DNA of 64,000 nt, taken from assembly GCF_003402975.1 (NCBI RefSeq), contig NZ_QURB01000010.1, positions 16,700-80,699 of the forward strand, read 5' to 3'. The DNA comes from Brumimicrobium aurantiacum (GTDB lineage: Bacteria; Bacteroidota; Bacteroidia; Flavobacteriales_D; Crocinitomicaceae). The notes beneath the pieces are model-generated. The model saw only the letters and a program-made list of their open reading frames with translations. It ran no database searches and was not told the DNA's origin. Position numbers and translations under genes: made by a program. Below are positions 8,840 through 17,821 of the stretch, one piece after another; positions within the stretch are counted from its first letter, which is position 1, and the number at the start of each line of letters is the position of its first letter.

Positions 8840-11464
8840 ATGGAAATTCCAACAAAATACGAACCGAAAAAAGCAGAAGACAAGTGGTATAAGCACTGGA
8901 TGGAGAAGAATTACTTCCACAGTGAGCCAGATGAAAGAGAACCTTATACGATTGTAATTCCACCGCCAAATGTGACTGGAGTTTTACACATGGGACACAT
9001 GTTGAATAATACCATTCAAGATGTCTTGATTCGTCGTGCGCGTATGCAAGGAAAAAATGCTTGTTGGGTTCCTGGTACAGATCATGCCTCAATTGCTACA
9101 GAAGCGAAAGTGGTAAATAAATTGCGTGGAGAAGGGATTAAAAAATCAGACCTTTCTCGTGATGAATTCATGGAACACGCTTGGGAATGGAAAGAAAAAC
9201 ATGGGGGAATTATTCTTGACCAATTGAAAAAATTGGGTGCTTCATGTGACTGGGAAAGAACTTCTTTCACAATGGATGAAAGTTATGCCGAATCTGTTGA
9301 AGATATTTTCATTGATCTATACAAAAAAGGAAAGATTTACCGTGGCGTAAGAATGGTGAATTGGGATCCTTCTGCGAAAACTGCCCTTTCAGATGAAGAG
9401 GTAATCCACAAAGAGGTAAATTCAAAATTATATAATGTTCGTTACCAAATCGAAGGAACGGATGAATGGTTAACAATTGCCACAACACGACCAGAAACAA
9501 TTTTGGGTGATACTGCAATTTGTGTTAATCCAAACGATGTGCGTTATGTGAACTTGGTGGGTAAAAAAGCCATTGTGCCTATCGCTAACCGTGCTATTCC
9601 AATTATTCAAGATGAATATGTAGATATGGAATTTGGAACGGGATGTTTGAAAATTACGCCTGCGCATGATGTAAATGACCATGAAATGGGAGAGCGTCAT
9701 GACTTGGAAGTAATTGATATTCTAAATGCAGATGGAACTTTGAATGAAAAAGGAATGCATTACGAAGGAATGGATCGTTTCGAAGCGCGTAAAGCCATTG
9801 CAAAAGAATTGGAAGAAAAAGAGTTCATGGTTAAAATTGAAGACCATGTGAACAAACTAGGTTTTTCTGAAAGAACTGATGCGGTAATCGAACCTCGTCT
9901 TTCTTTACAATGGTTTGTGGATATGAAAAACATTTCTGAACCAGCCTTGGAGAATGTAATGAATGGAAACATCAACTTTTTCCCTGACAATATGAAAAAC
10001 ACCTACCGTCACTGGATGGAAAACATCAAAGATTGGTGTATTTCTAGGCAATTGTGGTGGGGACATAGAATTCCAGCGTGGTATTTCGGAGAAGGTGAAG
10101 ATGATTTTGTTGTGGCAAAAACAATGGATGAAGCTTTAAAATTAGCCAATGAAAAATCGGGTAAAACAATTACGGAGTCTGAGCTTAAACAAGATGAAGA
10201 TGTATTAGATACATGGTTCTCTAGTTGGTTATGGCCAATCTCTGTTTTTGATGGGTTAACAAATCCAGATAACGAAGAAATTAAATATTACTATCCAACA
10301 AACGATATCGTAACTGCGCCAGAAATTATGTTCTTCTGGGTAGCGAGAATGATTATCGCTGGATATGAGTGGATGGGAGAAAAACCATTCAAAAATGTTT
10401 ACTATACAGGAATTGTTCGTGATAAATTAGGCCGTAAAATGTCTAAATCACTGGGGAATTCACCAGATCCAATTAAATTAATTGAAGATTACGGTGCTGA
10501 TGGAGTGAGAATCGGTATGTTGGTTTCATCGCCAGCAGGGAATGATTTACCTTTCGACACAAGTCAATGTGAACAAGGAAGAAACTTTACCAATAAAATT
10601 TGGAATGCCTTCCGTTTGGTTAGCGCTTGGGAAGTAGCAGATATTGAACAACCCCAATCTTCAAAAATTGCAATTAATTGGTTCCAAAGTAAACTAAACG
10701 ACACTTTGGTTCACATTAATGATCAATTCGAAAAGTTCAGAATATCAGATGCACTAATGGCGTCATACAAATTGGTTTGGGATGATTTCTGTTCTTGGTA
10801 TTTGGAAATGATTAAACCAGGATATCAACAACCTATTGATGCAAAAACAAAAGCACAAACAGTTGAATTCTTTGAGCAATTAATGAAGATTATTCATCCA
10901 TTTACGCCATTCATTTCTGAGGAAATCTGGCATTTGTTGGGTGACAGAAAAGAAGGAGATGATATTATTGTTGCTTCATGGCCAGAAGCAGGTGAGGTTA
11001 ATCAAGAATTGATTGAGCAATTTAAAACAACTGCTGAAGTTATTTCAAACATTAGAAATATCCGTAAGCAAAATAACATTGCAAATAAGATTGAGATTGA
11101 GCTAGGGATTGTGAAAAGTAACAATCACGCAGAAGCAATGGATCCTGTTTTAATAAAAATGGGGAATATAAGTTCACTTTCTTATATCGATGAGAAAATG
11201 GAGAATGCTTTCTCTTTTATCGTCAAAAACACTTCCTTCTATATTCCTTTTGGTGAAACAGTTGATGTTGAAGCTGAAATAGAGAAAGTAAAGAAAGAGT
11301 TAGAATATACACAAGGGTTTATGAAATCTGTTCAAAAGAAATTAGGAAACGAAAGATTCGTGAATAACGCTCCTGAACAAGTTGTGGCCGTCGAAAAGAA
11401 AAAACTAGCCGATGCGCAAGAAAAGATTAAAATCTTGGAAGAAAAACTGAATGGCTTAGGGTAA
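8840..11464 (+). CDS. valS: Valine--tRNA ligase
   Basis: An 874-residue class I aminoacyl-tRNA synthetase that charges tRNA-Val and edits misactivated threonine. The HIGH motif appears as HMGH in PPPNVTGVLHMGHMLNNT (residues 46-63). The KMSKS motif is in GRKMSKSLGNSPDP (about 533). Also visible are the editing-domain stretch TTRPETILGDTAI (about 215) and the GTDHA segment (VPGTDHASIATEAK). The tail (about 810-874) has the helical pattern EIEKVKKELEYTQGFMKSVQKKL, the tRNA-binding coiled coil usual at the ValRS C-terminus. Length is normal. Confidence 0.98.
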   Translation: MEIPTKYEPKKAEDKWYKHWMEKNYFHSEPDEREPYTIVIPPPNVTGVLHMGHMLNNTIQDVLIRRARMQGKNACWVPGTDHASIATEAKVVNKLRGEGIKKSDLSRDEFMEHAWEWKEKHGGIILDQLKKLGASCDWERTSFTMDESYAESVEDIFIDLYKKGKIYRGVRMVNWDPSAKTALSDEEVIHKEVNSKLYNVRYQIEGTDEWLTIATTRPETILGDTAICVNPNDVRYVNLVGKKAIVPIANRAIPIIQDEYVDMEFGTGCLKITPAHDVNDHEMGERHDLEVIDILNADGTLNEKGMHYEGMDRFEARKAIAKELEEKEFMVKIEDHVNKLGFSERTDAVIEPRLSLQWFVDMKNISEPALENVMNGNINFFPDNMKNTYRHWMENIKDWCISRQLWWGHRIPAWYFGEGEDDFVVAKTMDEALKLANEKSGKTITESELKQDEDVLDTWFSSWLWPISVFDGLTNPDNEEIKYYYPTNDIVTAPEIMFFWVARMIIAGYEWMGEKPFKNVYYTGIVRDKLGRKMSKSLGNSPDPIKLIEDYGADGVRIGMLVSSPAGNDLPFDTSQCEQGRNFTNKIWNAFRLVSAWEVADIEQPQSSKIAINWFQSKLNDTLVHINDQFEKFRISDALMASYKLVWDDFCSWYLEMIKPGYQQPIDAKTKAQTVEFFEQLMKIIHPFTPFISEEIWHLLGDRKEGDDIIVASWPEAGEVNQELIEQFKTTAEVISNIRNIRKQNNIANKIEIELGIVKSNNHAEAMDPVLIKMGNISSLSYIDEKMENAFSFIVKNTSFYIPFGETVDVEAEIEKVKKELEYTQGFMKSVQKKLGNERFVNNAPEQVVAVEKKKLADAQEKIKILEEKLNGLG

Positions 11465-11492
11465 GGTATTCACTCCTTCTCCATTAAAATAT

Positions 11493-11584
11493 AAATCCTG
11501 AAAGAATGATATGACTAAAGCCAAGGGTGAAAATCCTTGGTTTTAGAATAAAAAAGGAAATAAAAAACCCTGAAAGGGTGACAT
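11493..11584 (+). repeat. Small intergenic repeats and hairpin between valS and hutU
   Basis: A degenerate AAATCCTGAAAGAATGATATGAC (11493-11515) and the clean AACCCTGAAAGGGTGACAT (11566-11584, CCCT/AGGG dyad) are two versions of one motif. Between them, 11515-11546 is a hairpin: CTAAAGCCAAGG, loop GTGAAAAT, CCTTGGTTTTAG, one G-T pair. Such CCCTGAAAGGGTGA strings recur between genes in Bacteroidota as I recall; here only two copies are seen. The hairpin may also act as a weak valS terminator. Confidence 0.5.
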
Positions 11585-11637
11585 AAAAAGAACTATCTTA
11601 TTCAAATAATTCGTAATAGAAATAAAACTTTTTTAAC

Positions 11638-13635
11638 ATGACATTACAAGATATACAAAAAGACATTCAAGAAGGAATTCCTTCAACACTTCCACCTGTA
11701 AAACCGTATGATTCATCTGTTAATCATGCACCAAAAAGGAAGCAAATTCTTACGAAAGAAGAAGAGAGGCTGGCGTTGAAAAACGCATTACGTTATTTCC
11801 CTTCCGAACAACATGCAGAATTGTTACCCGAATTTAAAGAAGAATTGAAGACTTACGGTCGTATTTATATGTACCGTTTACGTCCAGACTATAAATTGCA
11901 CGCCAGAGATATTGCGGAATATCCTGGACAATGTGACCAAGCGAAAGCGATCATGTTGATGATCCATAACAACTTGGATTATGCAGTAGCGCAACATCCA
12001 CATGAGTTAATCACTTACGGAGGAAATGGTGCAGTTTTTCAAAATTGGGCGCAATACCGTTTAACAATGAAGTATTTATCTGAAATGACAGATGAACAAA
12101 CTTTGGTCATGTATTCAGGGCACCCGATGGGACTTTTTCCTTCGCATAAAGATGCACCAAGAGTTGTGGTAACCAATGGAATGATGATTCCGAATTATTC
12201 AAAACCTGATGATTGGGAAAAATACAATGCACTTGGGGTAACCCAATACGGCCAAATGACTGCAGGTTCTTTTATGTATATCGGACCACAAGGAATTGTA
12301 CACGGTACAACAATTACTGTACTCAATGCAGGAAGAAAGATTTCTGTTAATGGTGAAGGTTTAGCAGGAAAAGTATTCCTAACAGCCGGACTTGGAGGAA
12401 TGTCTGGAGCACAACCAAAAGCAGGAAATATCGCAGGATGTATCACTGTTTGTGCTGAAATCAATGAAAAAGCTACAGAAACACGTCATTCTCAAGGTTG
12501 GGTAGATGAGGTGATTTCGGATTTAGATGAATTGGTTACACGTGTAAATACAGCCAAAGCCAATAAAGAAGTTGTATCCATTGCCTACCAAGGAAATATC
12601 GTTGATGTGTGGGAGAAATTTGATGAAGAAAACGTAAAAGTGGACTTAGGATCAGACCAAACATCATTGCATAATCCTTGGGCTGGAGGTTATTATCCAG
12701 TTGGTTTTTCTTTGGAAGAATCCAATCAAATGATGGCTGAAAACCCTGAGCAATTTAAGAAAGAAGTTCAGAAAACGTTAGTACGTCACGCCAATGCAAT
12801 CAATAACCATACAGCTAAAGGAACTTATTTCTTTGATTATGGAAATGCATTTTTATTGGAAGCTTCTCGTGCTGGAGCAGATATCATGGCAGAAAATGGA
12901 ATTGATTTTAAATATCCTTCGTATGTTCAAGACATCATGGGGCCAATGTGTTTCGATTTTGGATTTGGACCTTTCCGTTGGGTGTGTGCATCAAACGATC
13001 CAGCAGATTTATTGAAAACTGACGAAATTGCTTGTCAAGTTTTAGAAGAATTGCAGAAAGAAAGTCCAGCAGAGATTCAACAGCAGATGGCCGACAACAT
13101 CCAATGGATAAAGGGCGCACAAGAAAATAAATTAGTGGTTGGTTCACAAGCGAGAATCTTGTATGCTGACGCTATTGGTCGAATGAAAATCGCTGAAGCC
13201 TTCAATAAAGCAATTGAAAAAGGCGAAATTGGACCTGTAGTATTAGGAAGAGACCACCACGATGTTTCAGGAACAGATTCACCGTTTAGAGAAACCTCAA
13301 ACATTTATGACGGTTCACAATTCACTGCCGACATGGCCATCCAAAATGTTATCGGAGATTCTTTCCGAGGAGCAACTTGGGTTTCTATCCACAATGGTGG
13401 TGGAGTAGGTTGGGGAGAAGTCATCAACGGTGGTTTTGGAATGTTACTCGATGGAACAGCAGATGCTGATAGAAGATTAAAATCAATGTTGCACTGGGAT
13501 GTGAACAATGGAATCGCAAGACGAAATTGGGCAAGAAACGAAGGTGCGATGTTTGCCATCAAACGCGCCATGGAAATGGAACCAAAATTAAAAGTTACAA
13601 TACCGAATTTGGTTGATGAAAATCTTTTTAATTAG
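11638..13635 (+). CDS. hutU: Urocanate hydratase
   Basis: A 665-residue urocanase, the NAD-dependent enzyme converting urocanate to imidazolonepropionate, step two of histidine breakdown. It shows the family core: LITYGGNGAVFQNWAQYRLTMKYL, MYSGHPMGLFPS, TAGLGGMSGAQPKAGNIAG (dinucleotide binding, about residue 250), and the C-terminal block GRDHHDVSGTDSPFRET followed by SIHNGGGVGWGE. It is longer than the ~550-residue proteobacterial enzyme, as usual for the Bacteroidota form. No hutH, hutI or hutG lies nearby, so the remaining pathway genes must be elsewhere. The start codon directly follows an AT-rich leader; no strong Shine-Dalgarno is visible. Confidence 0.96.
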   Translation: MTLQDIQKDIQEGIPSTLPPVKPYDSSVNHAPKRKQILTKEEERLALKNALRYFPSEQHAELLPEFKEELKTYGRIYMYRLRPDYKLHARDIAEYPGQCDQAKAIMLMIHNNLDYAVAQHPHELITYGGNGAVFQNWAQYRLTMKYLSEMTDEQTLVMYSGHPMGLFPSHKDAPRVVVTNGMMIPNYSKPDDWEKYNALGVTQYGQMTAGSFMYIGPQGIVHGTTITVLNAGRKISVNGEGLAGKVFLTAGLGGMSGAQPKAGNIAGCITVCAEINEKATETRHSQGWVDEVISDLDELVTRVNTAKANKEVVSIAYQGNIVDVWEKFDEENVKVDLGSDQTSLHNPWAGGYYPVGFSLEESNQMMAENPEQFKKEVQKTLVRHANAINNHTAKGTYFFDYGNAFLLEASRAGADIMAENGIDFKYPSYVQDIMGPMCFDFGFGPFRWVCASNDPADLLKTDEIACQVLEELQKESPAEIQQQMADNIQWIKGAQENKLVVGSQARILYADAIGRMKIAEAFNKAIEKGEIGPVVLGRDHHDVSGTDSPFRETSNIYDGSQFTADMAIQNVIGDSFRGATWVSIHNGGGVGWGEVINGGFGMLLDGTADADRRLKSMLHWDVNNGIARRNWARNEGAMFAIKRAMEMEPKLKVTIPNLVDENLFN

Positions 13636-13974
13636 GAATTTGAAATTACGAATTACGTAATTGGCTTAAGCTTTTAATCAAAAGCATTAGGCATTTTAAA
13701 AATAAATCTTAAATATTGAAGGGTTAATCGAAAGGTTGACCCTTTTTTGTTGCCTTCAACAAAATCTTCCAACTTTCTCTCGGCCGAAAAAAATGAAATT
13801 ATGTAGATATGGTTTGTAACCCCTCCTTTTCCATTTGTTTTAAATTATTGAGTTTAATCCGCCTAAATATGCGCTGCTTGCATCCGTGTCATCTGTGTTC
13901 CATCATTCCTATTTCACCCTAATCAAATCGAGGTATTCAAATACTTATTTTTCCTTATATTTAACCAATTCAAA
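13636..13974. other. Intergenic region, hutU to prolyl oligopeptidase
   Basis: 339 bases without a gene. It holds a 12-base palindrome AATTACGTAATT (13651-13662), a short GCTTTT-AATC-AAAAGC hairpin (13670-13685), the hutU terminator, and a tandem nine-base pair CATCCGTGT/CATCTGTGT (13881-13898). Nothing coding is seen. Confidence 0.6.
13719..13747 (+). terminator. hutU terminator
   Basis: Stem AAGGGTTAA (13719-13727) pairs with TTGACCCTT (13736-13744), with one T-G pair and loop TCGAAAGG, followed by a T run to 13747. Confidence 0.75.
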
Positions 13975-16143
13975 ATGCAAAAAACTATGTATAAAAAGTT
14001 ATTAGTCATTCCTTTACTTGGAAGTATCCTCATTGGATGTAACCAGGCAGAACAAGGAAATCAAGAATCAAAAGAAATGAAAACAGCATTGGAATATCCC
14101 AAAACAGATGAACGCAATGATGCAGATACGCTTTTTGGAAAAGTGATTCCAGATCCATATCGTTGGTTGGAAGATGATATGAGTGATGAAACAGCAGAAT
14201 GGGTAAAAGCTCAAAACGAAGTAACCTTCGATTATTTAGATAAAATTCCTTACCGTGATGAACTAAAATCTAGATTGTCGGAATTATGGAATTATGAACG
14301 TATTTCTGCGCCGAGTAAAAAGGGAGATTACGTTTACTATTCTAAAAACGATGGTCTTCAAAATCAATCGGTTATTTATAGAAAAGATCAAGATGGTAAT
14401 GAGGAGGTTTTCCTTGATCCTAATACTTTTTCTGAAGATGGAACAACATCATTGGGTCAACTTTCTTTTACAGAAGACGGAACTTTGGCAGCGTATGCAA
14501 TCTCTGAGGGAGGAAGCGACTGGAGAAAAGTGATTGTGATGGATGCTGTAAACAAAGAAATTATTGAAGATACTTTAATAGATATTAAATTCTCAGGACT
14601 TTCTTGGAAAAACAACGAAGGTTTCTTCTACAGTAGTTATGACAAGCCTGAAGGAAGTGAGTTGTCAGCAAAGACAGACCAACATAAATTGTATTACCAT
14701 AAATTAGGAACAGCTCAAGCAGATGATCCTGTAATTTATGGAGCTACAGAGGAGCAAAAAAGAAGATATGTTGGAGGTTCAGTTTCTAAAGATGGAAAAT
14801 ATTTGTTTATCTCTGGTTCTGTTTCTACTTCTGGAAATGAATTGAGTGTTCTTGATTTGACAAAAGAAAATGCTGAAATCAAACCATTAATTACAGGATA
14901 TGACCAAGACGCAGGTGTTGTTACTACGAAGGGTGAAACTTTCTACATCAGCACAAATTTAGATGCACCAAATAAACGCTTGGTAAAAACAACTTTTAAC
15001 AATCCAACAGCAGAAAATTGGGAAGATGTTATTCCAGAAACTGAAAATGTATTGTCTATTTCTAAAGGAGCTGGTTACTTCTTTGCACAATATATGGTAG
15101 ATGCAACTACCGAAGTAAAGCAATATGATTTTGATGGAAAATTAATTCGTTCGATTGAACTTCCAGGAATAGGTTCTGCAGGAGGATTCGGTGGTAAAGA
15201 AGATGATGAAGTTCTTTACTATTCTTTCATGAATTATGTTACTCCAAATAGTGTTTTTGAATTTAATCCAGAAAATGGAGAATCCAAAAAATACTGGGAA
15301 CCTTCAATTGATTTTAATTCAGATGATTTTGTTTCCAAACAAGTGTTTTATGAATCTAAAGATGGAACAAAAGTTCCGATGATTATCACCCATAAAAAAG
15401 GAGTTGAAATGAATGGAAACAATCCAACAATTTTATATGGTTATGGTGGATTTAATGTAAGTCTAACACCATCTTTCTCAACAGCAAATGCTGTATGGAT
15501 GGAAAATGGTGGAATTTATGCTGTTCCTAACCTTCGTGGTGGAGGAGAATACGGAAAAGAATGGCACAATGCTGGAACAAAAATGCAAAAGCAAAACGTG
15601 TTTGATGATTTTATAAGTGCAGCTCATTATTTAATTGAAAATAATTACACTTCATCAGATTACTTAGCAATTCGCGGTGGATCAAATGGAGGATTGTTGG
15701 TAGGTGCGTGCATGACACAAGAGCCAGATTTATTCAAAGTTGCATTACCAGCAGTTGGAGTATTAGACATGATTCGTTACCATACATTTACTGCCGGAGC
15801 AGGTTGGGCTTATGATTATGGAACAGCTGAAGATTCTCTAGAAATGTTGAATTATTTACTTGGATATTCTCCAGTTCACAACGTGAAAGAGGGAGTTACT
15901 TATCCAGCTACAATGATTACAACAGGAGATCATGATGATAGAGTAGTGCCTGCGCATTCATTTAAATTTGCTGCAGAACTACAAAAGAAAAATGCGGGTA
16001 ATAATCCAATGTTGATTCGTATTGAGGTAAATGCAGGTCATGGTGCTGGAACACCAATCAGTAAAACCATTCAGCAATATGCCGATATTTATGGATTTAC
16101 ATTGTATAATATGGGGGTGACTGAATTAGGAAATACAAAGTAG
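13975..16143 (+). CDS. Prolyl oligopeptidase (S9A) lipoprotein
   Basis: A 722-residue serine peptidase that cleaves short peptides after proline. The N-terminus is a lipoprotein signal (LLVIPLLGSILIGC). An alternative start at ATG 13987 (MYKKLL) gives a tidier signal peptide. Residues about 40-110 match the S9A N-terminal segment DPYRWLEDDMSDETAEWVKAQN, followed by the beta-propeller. The catalytic domain shows the Ser in IRGGSNGGLLVGA (Ser570), Asp in GDHDDRVVPAHSFKF and His in NAGHGAG. Length fits the family. A terminator follows, so it is a single-gene unit, probably acting in the periplasm or on the cell surface. Confidence 0.95.
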   Translation: MQKTMYKKLLVIPLLGSILIGCNQAEQGNQESKEMKTALEYPKTDERNDADTLFGKVIPDPYRWLEDDMSDETAEWVKAQNEVTFDYLDKIPYRDELKSRLSELWNYERISAPSKKGDYVYYSKNDGLQNQSVIYRKDQDGNEEVFLDPNTFSEDGTTSLGQLSFTEDGTLAAYAISEGGSDWRKVIVMDAVNKEIIEDTLIDIKFSGLSWKNNEGFFYSSYDKPEGSELSAKTDQHKLYYHKLGTAQADDPVIYGATEEQKRRYVGGSVSKDGKYLFISGSVSTSGNELSVLDLTKENAEIKPLITGYDQDAGVVTTKGETFYISTNLDAPNKRLVKTTFNNPTAENWEDVIPETENVLSISKGAGYFFAQYMVDATTEVKQYDFDGKLIRSIELPGIGSAGGFGGKEDDEVLYYSFMNYVTPNSVFEFNPENGESKKYWEPSIDFNSDDFVSKQVFYESKDGTKVPMIITHKKGVEMNGNNPTILYGYGGFNVSLTPSFSTANAVWMENGGIYAVPNLRGGGEYGKEWHNAGTKMQKQNVFDDFISAAHYLIENNYTSSDYLAIRGGSNGGLLVGACMTQEPDLFKVALPAVGVLDMIRYHTFTAGAGWAYDYGTAEDSLEMLNYLLGYSPVHNVKEGVTYPATMITTGDHDDRVVPAHSFKFAAELQKKNAGNNPMLIRIEVNAGHGAGTPISKTIQQYADIYGFTLYNMGVTELGNTK

Positions 16144-16193
16144 AGAAATACGAATTCTAAGTTGGTTCTAAACCTCAAGCTTAATTTGAAATT

Positions 16194-16230
16194 AGCCAGT
16201 TGTGAAGTTTACTTAGCAACTGGCTTTTTT
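16194..16230 (+). terminator. Terminator of the oligopeptidase gene
   Basis: GCCAGTTG (16195-16202) pairs exactly with CAACTGGC (16217-16224); loop of 14 bases, followed by TTTTTTATTT. Confidence 0.9.
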
Positions 16231-16359
16231 ATTTAGGGGAAATAAACCTTATTGTACTAATTAATTAACAAAAAGGAAATTTTGAATTAACATATAACTG
16301 CAATATTTTTTTTATTTTTACTGTAAACCAATAAATTGACAGAAAGCTTATACCATAAA

Positions 16360-17094
16360 ATGAAGATTCATTACACCGCTATTACTTTAATAACTTCTTT
16401 AATTCTATTAATATTATTGGTTTGGATTGAAAAGTTGTCTTTTGGTAGCGGGGTAAATGTTCTGGCATTCTTGGGGTTCTACTTATTGATAGGAATTGGC
16501 GGATATATTACTGTTTTTGTAAACAAGAATAGTTATGTCAATTTGTTGGTTATAGTTGTGTTTATTGCTGCCAATGGAATCGTAATTGAGCAAGTTGCTT
16601 TTGGAAATGAATCAGAATCTTGGAGCGATGAATCCTTTTCGTTTGAATCAGAAAAACCTCCAGTATTGAGTTCGTCTGGAAAAGATGATAAATCATCGCT
16701 TTATCATTCATCAACTCCAAGGAAAGACCAAGTTAATGCTGTTGATTCTGAACTAGACAGTTTGATCCGCGTATGGACCTGGGATGAACAAATAGAAGAG
16801 CCGACGAAAAGTCTAATATCTAATTTTTCCTTTGATAAAAAATACTTGTTTCAAGCATGGGGGAATAAAGAAGATAAAACCTCTATTTTATTCGAATTCG
16901 ATGCTATAGCCTTTTGTTCGAATGAGCTAAAATACAAATACACTTTACATCATGATTCCTTAAGAATTTTCACCAAGCAAGACATTCTTGATGGTGTTGA
17001 AAGAGGGATTGTTAAGTTTTTAAATAAAGATAGCTTGATAATTCAGTGGAGCAACACTGAAAAAACAAGTGCTTTTTATTCCATTGCAAAATGA
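16360..17094 (+). CDS. Hypothetical membrane protein
   Basis: A 244-residue protein I do not recognise, taking ATG 16360; a longer frame would need TTG at 16336. Three hydrophobic helices cover about residues 6-24 (ITLITSLILLILLVWI), 33-52 (VLAFLGFYLLIGIGGYI) and 59-78 (VNLLVIVVFIAANGIVI). The remainder is a soluble tail with a Ser/Asp/Glu-rich linker (about 85-125) and a ~110-residue domain ending KTSAFYSIAK. The tail looks like a lipocalin/META-style beta sheet (TWDEQIE, FDKKYLFQAWG, LIIQWSN), a weak impression only. It converges on the response regulator gene with 13 bases between them and no visible terminator. Confidence 0.65.
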   Translation: MKIHYTAITLITSLILLILLVWIEKLSFGSGVNVLAFLGFYLLIGIGGYITVFVNKNSYVNLLVIVVFIAANGIVIEQVAFGNESESWSDESFSFESEKPPVLSSSGKDDKSSLYHSSTPRKDQVNAVDSELDSLIRVWTWDEQIEEPTKSLISNFSFDKKYLFQAWGNKEDKTSILFEFDAIAFCSNELKYKYTLHHDSLRIFTKQDILDGVERGIVKFLNKDSLIIQWSNTEKTSAFYSIAK

Positions 17095-17107
17095 TTAAAA
17101 TTAGACG

Positions 17108-17821
17108 CTAGCTCTTTTTCAAAATCCTTACTAAATCTGTTTTGTAATTTCGGGAAACCGGATATTGTTGCTGGTCATTGAGAACAACATTTTGACCTTC
17201 TAATTTTTCAATGTGATCGAGATTGATAATATGTGATCGATGACAACGGAATAATTTATCGTGAATTTCTTCATAAACTTTTAATGGTTTTGAGGAGAGA
17301 ATAACTTTGTCTGTTAATTGAAATTTACTGTACATTCCATCTGCAGTTATAGAAATAATTTCATGAATATTGATAAAATATGTTCCTTCATGTGATTTGA
17401 TCACAATGACATTTTGATTCTCAATTGTCTTCAATTGCTGATAGGTGTTTTCTGTTTTCCTTTCGTTTAATATACGTTCCAAACATGCAGAAAGTTCAGT
17501 GTGTTCTATTGGTTTTAGTAAATAATCGAAAGCAGAAAGTCTTATCGCTTGTATGGTATATTGATCATATGCGGTGACAAAAATCAATTTGAAATTGAAT
17601 TCTTCTTCATTTAAAAATGATTTGATTTTTAATCCAATATGTTCAGGCATTTGAATATCTAGAAATACAACATCAGGTTTTTCTTTTCGTATTAAATCAA
17701 CGCCTTCCATTAAATTTTTGGCTTCTCCTACCAATTGGAAAGGAAGTCCGAGTGATTCTATTGAAAAAATCAATAATTCTCTTGGGTTAGGCTCGTCATC
17801 GACTACAATGTATTTAATCAT
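17108..17821 (-). CDS. LytTR-family response regulator
   Basis: A 237-residue response regulator. The N-terminal receiver domain (1-120) has the acidic pair Asp8-Asp9, the phosphoacceptor Asp55 in VVFLDIQMP, Thr in FVTAYDQY and Lys in YLLKPIEHT. Residues about 140-237 form a LytTR DNA-binding domain: GTYFINIHEIISITADGMYSKF, and FRCHRSHIINLDHIEKLEGQ. Its start overlaps the end of the sensor kinase gene by eight bases, so the two are co-expressed. LytTR proteins bind imperfect direct repeats about two helical turns apart; a candidate sits at 20648-20677 upstream of the kinase gene. Confidence 0.94.
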   Translation of the reverse strand: MIKYIVVDDEPNPRELLIFSIESLGLPFQLVGEAKNLMEGVDLIRKEKPDVVFLDIQMPEHIGLKIKSFLNEEEFNFKLIFVTAYDQYTIQAIRLSAFDYLLKPIEHTELSACLERILNERKTENTYQQLKTIENQNVIVIKSHEGTYFINIHEIISITADGMYSKFQLTDKVILSSKPLKVYEEIHDKLFRCHRSHIINLDHIEKLEGQNVVLNDQQQYPVSRNYKTDLVRILKKS

